A program made the position numbers and the translations under genes. From contig CAMDGU010000019.1 of assembly GCA_945897885.1 (NCBI GenBank), positions 1 to 47,943 on the forward strand: a DNA stretch of 47,943 nucleotides. Reading direction: 5' to 3'. Numbering within the stretch: the first letter of the stretch is position 1; each line of letters starts with the position of its first letter. The notes under the pieces were generated by a model that saw nothing but the letters and a program-made list of their open reading frames with translations, searched no databases and was not told the origin of the DNA. Shown piece by piece: positions 33,865 to 42,911 of the stretch. Origin of the DNA: Chitinophaga pinensis (GTDB taxonomy: Bacteria; Bacteroidota; Bacteroidia; NS11-12g; UBA9320).

Positions 33865-34020
33865 AATAGCGCTTTATTAACGATAAAATTGTCAAGTGTT
33901 TAATACTATTTGTTATTTATATTAAGTAATTGGAAAGCTATAATTGAAAGAAATTACCCGTCAATTATTAACAGAAATATATTTAAAAACATTGCTTTTT
34001 CAGTAAATAAACATTTCGAT

Positions 34021-34836
34021 TTATTTCTCTTTGTATACTTTTACATAATCAACGAGCATTATGCCAGGAAACGGTGTATATGGGTTTGTTGGACCAACAA
34101 AATTTCCACCTACGGCCACATTTAAGATTATGAAAAATGGTTGATTGAAAACCCATTCACCTGAAACGTCTGATGAAGTAACCCTTTTGTAAAGGTAATT
34201 GTTAACAAAAAACTCAATATAGTTTTCACCCCATTCAACCGCGTAAAGGTTAAAGTCTGAATCAAATCTGTTGTTTTGCATTGCATAAGACGTTGAGTTA
34301 CCATTTCCTCCAAAATACCCTGGTCCATGAATGGTTCCGTAGGTAATATTCGAGAATTTTCCATTTTGTTCCATAATATCAATTTCACCACACTGTGGCC
34401 AGCTTACACTGCTAATATTGCTGCCTAACATCCAAAATGCAGGCCAAATACCTGATCCTGTTGGGGTTTTAATACGCGCTTCAATTCTACCATATTGTTG
34501 GCTGAAAATGCCATCCGTTTTTATTCGGGCAGAAGTAAATTTTCCTGAACCGTCTTTAATCGCTGTAATTGCAAGATTACCGGTTCCATCTAATGCCACA
34601 TTTTCGGGTTTATTGGTATAAGATTGTTGTTCATTATTACCCCATCCACCTTGACCAGTGCCTAAGTCATAAACCCATTTAGCATTATTGATCGCTGTTC
34701 CTTTATCACCCTCAAACTCATCGCTCCATACCAATTCGTAACTTCTTTTTGGGAGGTCCTGTTTAGGTTCTATTTCACACCCCGACATAGAGGCAATTAG
34801 TGTTGCAAAAAGTATTGTTTTAAATGTTTTATTCAT
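34021..34836 (-). CDS. GH16 family laminarinase-type glucanase, lipoprotein
   Basis: 271-residue beta-jelly-roll endo-glucanase, probably endo-beta-1,3-glucanase. Start ATG 34836 gives a lipoprotein signal (ASMSGC, Cys near residue 19). The domain opens with ELVWSDEFEGDKG (near 30) and has GRIEARIKTPTGSGIWPAFW near 115-135. The catalytic signature GEIDIMEQNG is near residue 150; the first Glu is the nucleophile, the next Asp assists and the last Glu is the acid/base. It ends with MLVDYVKVYKE, a typical GH16 terminus. The EIDIME spelling with the extra Met is the laminarinase-type version. Gap of 37 bases to the binding-lipoprotein gene upstream. Confidence 0.93.
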   Translation of the reverse strand: MNKTFKTILFATLIASMSGCEIEPKQDLPKRSYELVWSDEFEGDKGTAINNAKWVYDLGTGQGGWGNNEQQSYTNKPENVALDGTGNLAITAIKDGSGKFTSARIKTDGIFSQQYGRIEARIKTPTGSGIWPAFWMLGSNISSVSWPQCGEIDIMEQNGKFSNITYGTIHGPGYFGGNGNSTSYAMQNNRFDSDFNLYAVEWGENYIEFFVNNYLYKRVTSSDVSGEWVFNQPFFIILNVAVGGNFVGPTNPYTPFPGIMLVDYVKVYKEK

Positions 34837-34873
34837 TGAATTTTGCTTTAAATAATTTGTAATTGTTGAGATT

Positions 34874-36280
34874 TTATTTGTAGAAATAAATATTGTCAAG
34901 ATAAAAAAGCGTTCCACCCGTAACAATAATGGCTCCCAAGTTATTTTTTTGATTTAAAATAGCTCCGTTCAAAGGAATATCAAAAGATTTCCAAACGCCG
35001 GATTGGAAGGCGGATAAACTAGATCTAATATCTTTATCGTCCCCAATAGGATTACCGGTGTTTACATCCGTTTCAATGAGTTTATTCCCACCTATATCTC
35101 TAATTTGAATTCCAATAGTGGTAGCGGCATTCTCTACATAAGCATCAATGTGCAAAAATCCAAGACCTGATGCATCTAGGGGGTTTGCAAACATGATTCC
35201 CGTATAATTATTGTTAGAGTATTGGAGCACTTTGCCACTGCTGGTATTTAACTCCTCGGTTAGGGTTGTAGACCCTCCAAAACCAGGGGTAAAATTGCTT
35301 TCGGTTTCATTGGTATATGCATCACTAAAAATAGATTTCACATCACTCTTAGGCTTAGTTGGAACTGGTGCCCCCGGGAAATTTCCTTTTGATTCAATAA
35401 TTAGTTTGCCTTTGGCAGTTACCCCTTGAACCGTTGCAGTTATTTCCGAAGTTCCGATTGTGAGAACTTTCACTACGCCGGAGTCATTTACCACAGCTAC
35501 TGCAGGGTTAGAACTTTTGAACTCATAATAGGCTGCACTAGAATTTACAACAATATCATTTCCGTTTGCAAGGTTATAAATATGGTTTAACCCGGTTAGG
35601 GTGGTTGAAGAACCAATAAATGTTTTAGATGTAATTGTTTGGCCACTTAAAATAGCTGAGGTTGGATTACCTACCGTCCCCAGTTTTTCAAATTTTATTT
35701 CATCAAACCAAAGAGCATATCCTGATCCTCCTGTCCCTTTTGTACCCGCAGCAAACCAAAAAACACCTCTTTCATTTGTAAGTATGGAAGGATCAGGTAT
35801 GGGGACAATTACCTTTGTCCAGTTAGTTCCTACATTCACATCTTGGGTCGAAACCTTATTTTTGTCTCCCAGGTAGTTAATCCCAAAACCCACATCACCA
35901 AGTTTAACACCGGCCGAAGCTTTTACATAAAACGTCAGAGCATCATAACCGCTAAGATTCCTGCCTGCACCATCAACTCTGAAAATGGCCCCTGCATAAC
36001 TGCCGCTGGGATCTGTTTCATTAGGCACGTCTATCCTTACGGAGGCATTGCTTTCAAAACCTTCATTAATATCCACTGAGAACACATCAGGCTTTGCATC
36101 GGCAAATGGTAAATAAAAATTGGAACCTAAGCCAATAAAGTTATCAGTAAAAATTTCACCGGTAGTTCCAAATGAAGGCAATACCGCATAGTCAGATTTT
36201 TTTCTTTCACACCCTGATTGAACAATCAAACATGCGGCAAGGAGACTAATATTTATAGAGTGTTTAATTAAAATTTTCAT
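34874..36280 (-). CDS. Surface glycan-binding lipoprotein with two CBM-like domains and a BIG2 domain
   Basis: 468 residues with a lipobox (IVQSGC, Cys near residue 24). Residues about 40-200 form a beta-sandwich of carbohydrate-binding type (SYAGAIFRVDGAGRNLSGYD, then LTFYVKASAGVKLG and ALWFDEIKFEKLG). Residues about 225-300 are an Ig-like BIG2 module (YYEFKSSNPAVAVVNDSGVV). Residues about 320-468 are a second binding sandwich (DVKSIFSDAYTNETESNF ... LFYLDNIYFYK). The last module shares the SxFSxxYTN start and LxFIDNxxxxK end with the tandem modules of the 42912-44783 protein. No catalytic residues. It probably takes the SusE/SusF-like role of holding glucan at the surface. Second gene of the operon, 31 bases after the barrel-fused enzyme. 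Confidence 0.8.
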   Translation of the reverse strand: MKILIKHSINISLLAACLIVQSGCERKKSDYAVLPSFGTTGEIFTDNFIGLGSNFYLPFADAKPDVFSVDINEGFESNASVRIDVPNETDPSGSYAGAIFRVDGAGRNLSGYDALTFYVKASAGVKLGDVGFGINYLGDKNKVSTQDVNVGTNWTKVIVPIPDPSILTNERGVFWFAAGTKGTGGSGYALWFDEIKFEKLGTVGNPTSAILSGQTITSKTFIGSSTTLTGLNHIYNLANGNDIVVNSSAAYYEFKSSNPAVAVVNDSGVVKVLTIGTSEITATVQGVTAKGKLIIESKGNFPGAPVPTKPKSDVKSIFSDAYTNETESNFTPGFGGSTTLTEELNTSSGKVLQYSNNNYTGIMFANPLDASGLGFLHIDAYVENAATTIGIQIRDIGGNKLIETDVNTGNPIGDDKDIRSSLSAFQSGVWKSFDIPLNGAILNQKNNLGAIIVTGGTLFYLDNIYFYK

Positions 36281-36311
36281 TTTTCTCGTTTTTAATAAGC
36301 TTGAAACTTCG

Positions 36312-39300
36312 TTAATTGTTTATATTGATTTGTATGTAGGTTCTGAATTCCCATTCATTACCATTAGGAAAACCAATTGCAGTTGGGTCGGGCACAAACT
36401 GACCTAAGTTATTTAATGTTTCAATTGGTGAATATCTATTCGAGTATCTATCAAGTGTTCGGTAGGTTCCTCGTATACCAAGTCTTGTGCCGGGTAGCAT
36501 AAACCAATCGGGTTTGCCTATTTCTAGCGACCAGTCACCGATTAATTGCAGCGGAAATGTTAAATTGAAATCTCTGTGATAATCAAATGGTCCCCAATCA
36601 TCAATTTTTACAATGGTGGTTAGTTTCATTTTTTTATAGATAGTGCGAATGTCAAATCCATAACGATTTATGGTTCTGGTATTACTTCCATTGGCCTGGC
36701 CATTTCCAAAATAAAGGTTTCCAATTATTCCGAAATTATGATTTAATTTAGAAACAATCCTGGTATTTACCTCCCATAAATCTTGAGCAGGAGCAGAACC
36801 AGGGAATACAAATGTAGTACGACCATTTCCAAGGATACCAATTGCTGCATCTTGAATGGTTGGCAAATGACGATATACAAAATCAGCGCTCATTGCAAAT
36901 TTAGCATCTTCCATTCTGTCATTATCCCATTCATACATCCATGTAGCAGGAGTAGGATCAAACGTAAGTAAAAGTTCTCCAGCTACTGTTTCTCTGTTTC
37001 CTCTAACAGAAAAAGGATCATCCAAGATATTTCTTGGGCGGGCAGGTGCCGCAAATTCAGGTCCAATAGGACCGGCTAAAGGTTTTTGATACATGAAATT
37101 TGGTGCAATTTGGATTTTACCTATGTTATAGGTAAATCCTGTTAGTGCATTGTACATATTTCCGCTTCCGATATCTTTAAGTGCCCATCCTGTAAAGGTT
37201 CTTGTTTGATCTACACCTCCGTTGGCCACTAATCCCATATATGAAGCAAGACCATACCAACGCATTGCCCCTGAGGAGTAAGTTAACTTTGCCTTTCCGC
37301 CGAAATTATCAGAACTTTGTATTTTATCCTCATATACAGTATTGTCTTCATAGAGTTGAAAGGTTCTTCCGTTAAGAGGCTGACCTCCCCACATTCCTCC
37401 TAAATCAAAGGTGAGTTTTTCCATTTTTTTACCAATGGCTAAGGTTAATCTTCTGGTTTTTGGCACCGGAACGGCAAAAGAACTTTGTACATTGTTTCTT
37501 TGTGTTATATCCTCATGAAAAATTCCTGTTACATCTAAACCAAGTAGCTTTTTGCTATACTTTAAAATTACAGCTGGGTTGGCACCCCACCACAATTCAG
37601 GACCAAATGCTAGTTTAAATCCTTTCATATGTTTTTTCCCTTCCAATTCAAATCCAAAGGGCGCATTTCCATTGTATAAATCAATGTTAGGACCATAGTT
37701 AGCTTCCCTGTAAAGACCAAAGAAATCGCCTTCATACCCCCAATGATAATGGCCGGTTCTATAAAATCCGGTCAATTTAAATTCTTTGGCATCCCATGAA
37801 TAATCGGCTCTATAAAGCTGAACTCTATTATTATCAGTTATTTGTTGAGGTCCGCTTGGTGTTTGAATCGTCATCGGCCTTCCTCTATTTTCGTAAAACA
37901 CTTCATCTATTGGATTGGTGGCAACATTACCAAGCACATTAAACTGAACATTTGCTTTCATATTAGGCGTGGGTCTGGCTGTTACCCCTACATTAAAGGA
38001 TTGCATATGATCAAATCCCTGCCCGCTTGGATATGTGGTTGTATTTGAAGGATTGGCAGTTGCTGGAGTGGTTGTGAGGCTTCCTCCGGTTTGATAGGTA
38101 TTGAAATTGGCTTGCAAATTACTTAAGTACAATTTACCTTTATCTTTCGATTCGAGCACAGCCTTATCACCTCTTGCTTTTAGTGCAGCGTCTGCTATAG
38201 AAATCCCACTAAACAATGCATTCATTGCGGCATTAGTACCGTTATAAGGATCATAACTATGCACATTTTTTAGCGCATAATATGCGGCACGCGGATAGAG
38301 TTCATAAGTGCCCCGTTCATTTGTTCGGCCTTTGGCACAGATTCCAAACCATTCCTCATTCATATTATTTTCACCTTTCACAAAATCGTTGGTATAACCT
38401 CCATTGGACCATGATGCAGTTGCGTCGTGTTCTTCCAAATTGATGGTTTGACCGGTCTTCCACCAACCATCACTAAACTGAAAGGTAAAACCACCTAAAC
38501 TGTTTTCATTTTTACCCATCCCAACAACATTCCCGTAAATTTCCTTCCAGTTGCTTAGTAACACCTTGGCTTGATATTCTTGATCTTCATTGTTTGCTAA
38601 TGTGTTAAACGCGTCTGAACCGAATTCAGTGAGGATTACAGGCATATTTAACTCTTTTTTAACGCGATCATATAAATCGGTAAACGTAAGGCCACGGTAG
38701 CAATTAATTCCTAATATATCAATATCGGTGCACTCTTTGGCAATAATTTCTGAAAAAAGCAAGTCCCCGTTGCAAATAGCCATAGGGTGATTTGCATCGA
38801 TAGCTTTTAATTCTTTAACAGCATCGTTAAATAGCTTATATAAAAAGTAGGCATCTTTTGTCGATTTTCTATCGGCCATCGGAATGTTTTCAGTTTCAGC
38901 ACCTCTCCAAAACAGACCGTAATTATTTTCATTACCTAATAAAAAAATCAAAATACCGGGAGTTTCTTTGTACTGAGAAACCATTTCTTTTGTTTCCTTT
39001 AACAAAATTTCCCTGACGTTTGGATTAGAATAATCGGTATTGGGTTCCCACTTGCCTTTGATCGTTAAACCATAACGGCCAAAGGAATGATTGAGCATGG
39101 TGTATATGCCATAATTTTCGTAAATATATTTTACCCATTTTGGAGGAACACCGATATATTGGCGAATAACATTTATACCCATATTTTTAAGTAATGGCAT
39201 TTCAAGATCCAGCGCGGCCATGATAACATCATCCGATTGATTCCACAAACTATAATTGTAGTTGGTGCCAATGGGCAAGTAATCCCAGTTCATCCCGTTG

Positions 39301-39434
39301 ACAAATATGTTTTTACCGTCCACTGATAATTTAAATCCGACTCCGGATTTGACAACCTCCACTTTGTCGGTTTGAGCAATTGAAGATAAGGAAGCTAAAA
39401 AGAAAATGCTCAATATAAGTAGGTTTTTTATCAT
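36312..39434 (-). CDS. TIM-barrel glycosidase fused to a predicted outer-membrane beta-barrel
   Basis: 1040 residues with a signal peptide ending SIAQ (about residue 20). Residues about 30-410 form a clan GH-A type barrel: VDGKNIFVNGMNWDYLPIG near 37, MGINVIRQYIG near 88, acid/base Glu in IFLLGNENNYGLF (near 166), ILGINCYRG near 240 and nucleophile Glu in VILTEFGSDAF (near 270). It resembles the GH2 C-terminal/GH5/GH158-like group; exact family not certain. Residues about 450-1040 alternate polar and hydrophobic residues in long strands rich in Gly, Tyr and Trp (FKLAFGPELWWGANPAVILK, FGIIGNLYFGNGQANG), which looks like an integral outer-membrane barrel. The enzyme would be fixed at the surface and the barrel might serve as a pore. 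First gene of the minus-strand glucan operon, downstream of the conserved promoter element. Confidence 0.82.
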   Translation of the reverse strand: MIKNLLILSIFFLASLSSIAQTDKVEVVKSGVGFKLSVDGKNIFVNGMNWDYLPIGTNYNYSLWNQSDDVIMAALDLEMPLLKNMGINVIRQYIGVPPKWVKYIYENYGIYTMLNHSFGRYGLTIKGKWEPNTDYSNPNVREILLKETKEMVSQYKETPGILIFLLGNENNYGLFWRGAETENIPMADRKSTKDAYFLYKLFNDAVKELKAIDANHPMAICNGDLLFSEIIAKECTDIDILGINCYRGLTFTDLYDRVKKELNMPVILTEFGSDAFNTLANNEDQEYQAKVLLSNWKEIYGNVVGMGKNENSLGGFTFQFSDGWWKTGQTINLEEHDATASWSNGGYTNDFVKGENNMNEEWFGICAKGRTNERGTYELYPRAAYYALKNVHSYDPYNGTNAAMNALFSGISIADAALKARGDKAVLESKDKGKLYLSNLQANFNTYQTGGSLTTTPATANPSNTTTYPSGQGFDHMQSFNVGVTARPTPNMKANVQFNVLGNVATNPIDEVFYENRGRPMTIQTPSGPQQITDNNRVQLYRADYSWDAKEFKLTGFYRTGHYHWGYEGDFFGLYREANYGPNIDLYNGNAPFGFELEGKKHMKGFKLAFGPELWWGANPAVILKYSKKLLGLDVTGIFHEDITQRNNVQSSFAVPVPKTRRLTLAIGKKMEKLTFDLGGMWGGQPLNGRTFQLYEDNTVYEDKIQSSDNFGGKAKLTYSSGAMRWYGLASYMGLVANGGVDQTRTFTGWALKDIGSGNMYNALTGFTYNIGKIQIAPNFMYQKPLAGPIGPEFAAPARPRNILDDPFSVRGNRETVAGELLLTFDPTPATWMYEWDNDRMEDAKFAMSADFVYRHLPTIQDAAIGILGNGRTTFVFPGSAPAQDLWEVNTRIVSKLNHNFGIIGNLYFGNGQANGSNTRTINRYGFDIRTIYKKMKLTTIVKIDDWGPFDYHRDFNLTFPLQLIGDWSLEIGKPDWFMLPGTRLGIRGTYRTLDRYSNRYSPIETLNNLGQFVPDPTAIGFPNGNEWEFRTYIQININN

Positions 39435-39548
39435 AGTTCAATTTTTATTAGACTTAAATTTAGTTTGTTCGTTTATGGGTTTCTAATTCGGTTATCGGTT
39501 TAAGCTTTGTTCAAGCAATTTTATATTAAAACCGTTTAAAAATTTTTA

Positions 39549-39608
39549 ACGAAAGTATAGGTTTGATAGAGCAATCACCAAAAAAAACAGTACATCTCTA
39601 CTACATCA
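39549..39608 (-). promoter_or_regulatory. Conserved promoter-operator element, copy A
   Basis: 60 bases shared with 44817-44876 (50 identical, no gaps). In the minus sense it reads a direct repeat GATGTA-N5-GATGTA (11-bp period), then an A/T tract ending in a -33-like TTTG, 21 bases, and TACTTTCG (one mismatch to TAnnTTTG). It lies about 115 bases before the barrel-enzyme start and next to the divergent regulator gene, which makes it the natural target of that regulator. Confidence 0.7.
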
Positions 39609-39671
39609 TTCATCAATTATATTAATTTTACAAATTATAACACAACAATAATAAACAAGATTAAACAAAAT

Positions 39672-42614
39672 ATTGAACTAAAAGATTCGTTTGGAAAAGC
39701 ATTATTTTTTTCCTTTGTATCCCTGTTATGTCTATATTCATCCTACGGTCAAGCTCCCATTGGGGAGGTAAAATTATCCGTATTTACCAAATCGGAATAT
39801 GCCGCAGGTACACAAAATTGGAAAATAGAACGCGACCTTTTTGGACGCATATATATAGCCAATAATGAAGGGCTTTTGGTTTATAATGGAACAAATTGGA
39901 AATTGTTTCCTGTACCCAACAAAACTATTTTAAGATCCATTGCCTTTGGAAAGGATGGAAAATTGTATGCAGGTGCTCAAGATGAGTTCGGTTTTTACAC
40001 GTCAGATAATTTAGGCAAACTTGTATTTACATCACTAAAAAATCTTTTACCACCATCCGTCCAATCCTTTGCTGACATTTGGAATATTGAAGTCACTGAC
40101 AAGGAAGTCTTTTTTATGGCATCCGAGGTGATTTTTAGATATTCGAATCAGAAACTAACCTTTTTTAAACCCAACTCTCTTTGGTTATCGCTTAAAAAAC
40201 ACAACAACAAAATTATAGCTTTGGATAGCAAACGAGGAATTCTTGTGTTCAATAACGAAAAGTGGGAAACCCTTATCCAACCAAGTGCTTTGCCACCCGG
40301 TTTTATGATTAACGACAGTAAACCTTATGGTAAAGGCACTAGTTTAATCAGCACCTCAGGCCATGGTTTATTCCTTCTATCCCAAAATTTAATTCGCCCT
40401 TTTACACTTAAAAACTCGAGTGTTGAAATGCATTTCACCTCCTTAGATATATTGGACAAAACAAGTTTTTTGGTTGGATCTTATAATTCAGGCTTATATA
40501 AAATTAACCGAAACGGTGAAATACTTGATAAAATTTCAACCAAAAATGGGTTGATAAGCAATACAATCCGATGTACATACACGGGTTTCGATGGTACTAC
40601 CTGGATTGGATTAGATAATAGTATTGCGCTTATGGATTGGAATAATCCCATTAGGCATATCAATCCAGCATCCTTTAATAATGGCAGCGGACAAGGCGCT
40701 ACTGTTTTTAATGGTGAATTATATTTTGCATTAACCACTGGCTTGCATTGGCTGTCAATAGGCTCAAACACAGATTTAAGTAAAATAACCGCTGAACCTA
40801 AACCAGTTTTGAGCGGACTTACATGGAACTTATTCGTTGTTGGAAAGCAACTTTTGGTCGGCCGAGATGATGGTTTTTGGACTATTTCAGGTCACAAAGC
40901 AGCCAATGTTTCAAATTCATCCGGTTATTGGACATTTAAGCCAATTCCGGGCACTGTTCCAACTAAAATTGCATGCGGCAATTATTTTGGAATCAATTTG
41001 TTTGCCGAAGAAAATGGTAAACTTACAGACAAAGGAAAACTCAAAAATCTTATTGAATCAAGCAGATACATGGAGGTAGATGGCTCATTTATTTGGGTTT
41101 CACATCCTTATCATGGACTATTCAAAATCAATTGGAAGGATAATACTATTAAGAAATACACGATGCAGCATGGGTTGCCTGCTGACTTAGACAACCATGT
41201 TTTTAAATTGAAGGGTAAAATTTTATTTGCAACAACTCAAGGTATTTACGAACCAAATAATCAAGGTTCCAAGATAATTCCATCACCCCAATATCAAAAA
41301 TTACTTGGAAAAAAATCCATACGCTACCTAAAAGAAGATCAGGAAGGCAATGTTTGGTTTGTACTTGGAAAAATGTTAGGTGTAATTGATTTTAAAGCAC
41401 CCAATCCGGAAGTAAAATTTATACCCGAATTGCATAATCATTTGCTGAGTGGTTTCGAAAACATTTATCCGTACAATTCTGAAAATATACTCATTGGCTC
41501 TGAAACAGGTTTTTACAATATTAACTACGCTAAATATAGAGAAAAAACACTTTCTTACCTCACCTATGTTACCTCCGTTAAAATTATTGGTAATGGCGAT
41601 TCAATAATTTATGGGGGCTTCAACGAAAACGCAGGAAACAAGCTTGAGAAAGTTTCAATTCCCTATAAATTTAATTCACTTCAATTTGCCTTTACCACAT
41701 CATTTTTACGCCATAAACCCGGCACCGAGTTCAGTTATTATTTAGAAGGGTATGATAAAAACTGGAGCAATTGGCTGCTACAAAACGAAAAAGAATATAC
41801 AAATCTCCCGGAAGGTAACTATATATTTTATGTAAAATCCCGTTATGGTCCGTCGTTCGAATTTAAAGAGTTTAGTTATTCTTTCAGGATAGAAGCGCCT
41901 TGGTATCGAAACGTTTGGGCTTACATTTTATATTTTATTGGCTTTACTCTATTTATTGTTCTACTTTTCAAATTTCAAAAGAAAAAAATCTTAAAAAAGC
42001 AACAAAGCAAGAGGTTGGCTGATAAACTAAAATTTGAAGAAGAGCAGCATCAACTAAATCAAAATTACCAACTTAAACTTGAAAAAAAAGAAAAGGCAAT
42101 TATTCAATTAAAGAATGAAAAACTAGAAGCGGAGTTGCAGCACAAAAATGCTGAACTTGCAAGTAATGCAATGAACCTATTGCAGAAAAAAGAATTTATA
42201 GGCAAAATGGCGGATGAGCTCAATAAAGTTTATTTGCCGATAAAGGATCAGGTGGATGCATCAGAAATTAAAAAAATACTGCGTCGCTTGAATTCTGAAG
42301 AAAAATTAGATGATGAATGGAAACAATTTTCAATTCATTTTAACGACGTTCACAGCAATTTTTTACTAACGTTAAAGGAAGTATTTCCTGAGCTTAATGC
42401 CCATGAAATGAAACTCTGTGCCTATCTGCGGATGAATTTATCGAGTAAAGAAATAGCCCAATTAATGAGCATATCAGTTAGAGGTGTGGAAATTAGTCGA
42501 TACCGTTTACGCAAAAAATTAAAACTCCAACCCAATGAAGATTTATTTGGATTTTTATTTAAAATGAAATCAGAAAATAATGCCAACTTTTACAAAAAGA
42601 AGGATAATCTTTAA
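39672..42614 (+). CDS. One-piece transmembrane regulator: periplasmic beta-propeller, Y_Y_Y domain, coiled coil and LuxR-type HTH
   Basis: About 980 residues. After a signal-like hydrophobic segment (KALFFSFVSLLCLYSSYGQA) come two-component-regulator propeller repeats (about residues 30-640; units like GLISNTIRCTYTGFDGTTWIGL). A Y_Y_Y domain follows (about 660-740, FSYYLEGYDKNWSNWLLQN), then one transmembrane helix (about 746-766), a coiled coil (770-850) and a C-terminal helix-turn-helix (ELNAHEMKLCAYLRMNLSSK, IAQLMSISVRGVEISRYRLR). There is no kinase or receiver domain, so glucan sensed in the periplasm would act directly on DNA binding. Start problem: no ATG, GTG or TTG lies between the stop at 39567 and a TTG at 39876, yet the signal segment is upstream of that TTG; ATT at 39672 is a possible start. 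Divergent from the operon it probably controls. Confidence 0.78.
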   Translation: MELKDSFGKALFFSFVSLLCLYSSYGQAPIGEVKLSVFTKSEYAAGTQNWKIERDLFGRIYIANNEGLLVYNGTNWKLFPVPNKTILRSIAFGKDGKLYAGAQDEFGFYTSDNLGKLVFTSLKNLLPPSVQSFADIWNIEVTDKEVFFMASEVIFRYSNQKLTFFKPNSLWLSLKKHNNKIIALDSKRGILVFNNEKWETLIQPSALPPGFMINDSKPYGKGTSLISTSGHGLFLLSQNLIRPFTLKNSSVEMHFTSLDILDKTSFLVGSYNSGLYKINRNGEILDKISTKNGLISNTIRCTYTGFDGTTWIGLDNSIALMDWNNPIRHINPASFNNGSGQGATVFNGELYFALTTGLHWLSIGSNTDLSKITAEPKPVLSGLTWNLFVVGKQLLVGRDDGFWTISGHKAANVSNSSGYWTFKPIPGTVPTKIACGNYFGINLFAEENGKLTDKGKLKNLIESSRYMEVDGSFIWVSHPYHGLFKINWKDNTIKKYTMQHGLPADLDNHVFKLKGKILFATTQGIYEPNNQGSKIIPSPQYQKLLGKKSIRYLKEDQEGNVWFVLGKMLGVIDFKAPNPEVKFIPELHNHLLSGFENIYPYNSENILIGSETGFYNINYAKYREKTLSYLTYVTSVKIIGNGDSIIYGGFNENAGNKLEKVSIPYKFNSLQFAFTTSFLRHKPGTEFSYYLEGYDKNWSNWLLQNEKEYTNLPEGNYIFYVKSRYGPSFEFKEFSYSFRIEAPWYRNVWAYILYFIGFTLFIVLLFKFQKKKILKKQQSKRLADKLKFEEEQHQLNQNYQLKLEKKEKAIIQLKNEKLEAELQHKNAELASNAMNLLQKKEFIGKMADELNKVYLPIKDQVDASEIKKILRRLNSEEKLDDEWKQFSIHFNDVHSNFLLTLKEVFPELNAHEMKLCAYLRMNLSSKEIAQLMSISVRGVEISRYRLRKKLKLQPNEDLFGFLFKMKSENNANFYKKKDNL

Positions 42615-42823
42615 CTTTTAATTCTCATAGTATAGATATTATTGAATATTAATTCGCCAAAGCATTCTATGATTTTTGAATTATGATTCATCTATGGACG
42701 CTGTTAATCGGTAAGCCTTCATATTCGAAATAATTTTTTTCAAGATTATATGCTTATCTTCTTTAACAAGCTCTACTTTGGATCAAATACGGCGAAGGAT
42801 AAGCATGTAAAAGCTAATTAAGA

Positions 42824-42857
42824 AAAACGGGCAATCATTTTAATGATTGCCCGTTTT
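42824..42857. terminator. Perfect bidirectional terminator
   Basis: A perfect 16-bp inverted repeat (AAAACGGGCAATCATT and its complement) with a 2-base loop, flanked by A and T runs, lies between the convergent regulator and binding-protein genes. It should stop transcription from both sides. The rest of 42615-42911 shows nothing else. Confidence 0.9.
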
Positions 42858-42911
42858 TTAATACTAATTATAAATATTAAATCATTTTGATGTTTACAAT
42901 TAGGTTGGAAA

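Noticed and set aside
23281-39434. A beta-glucan synthesis cluster (GH17 domains occur with NdvB-type glucan synthases in Proteobacteria)
   Set aside because: No GT2 or other glycosyltransferase is present; GH16, GH30, a phosphorylase and binding lipoproteins fit breakdown.
36312-39434. SusC-like TonB-dependent transporter as identity of the barrel part
   Set aside because: No plug domain, TonB box or carboxypeptidase-like N-terminal domain is visible; the N-terminal part is a glycosidase.
39876-42614. Taking the TTG at 39876 as the true start of the regulator
   Set aside because: It would remove the signal peptide and first propeller strand that are plainly encoded upstream in the same frame.
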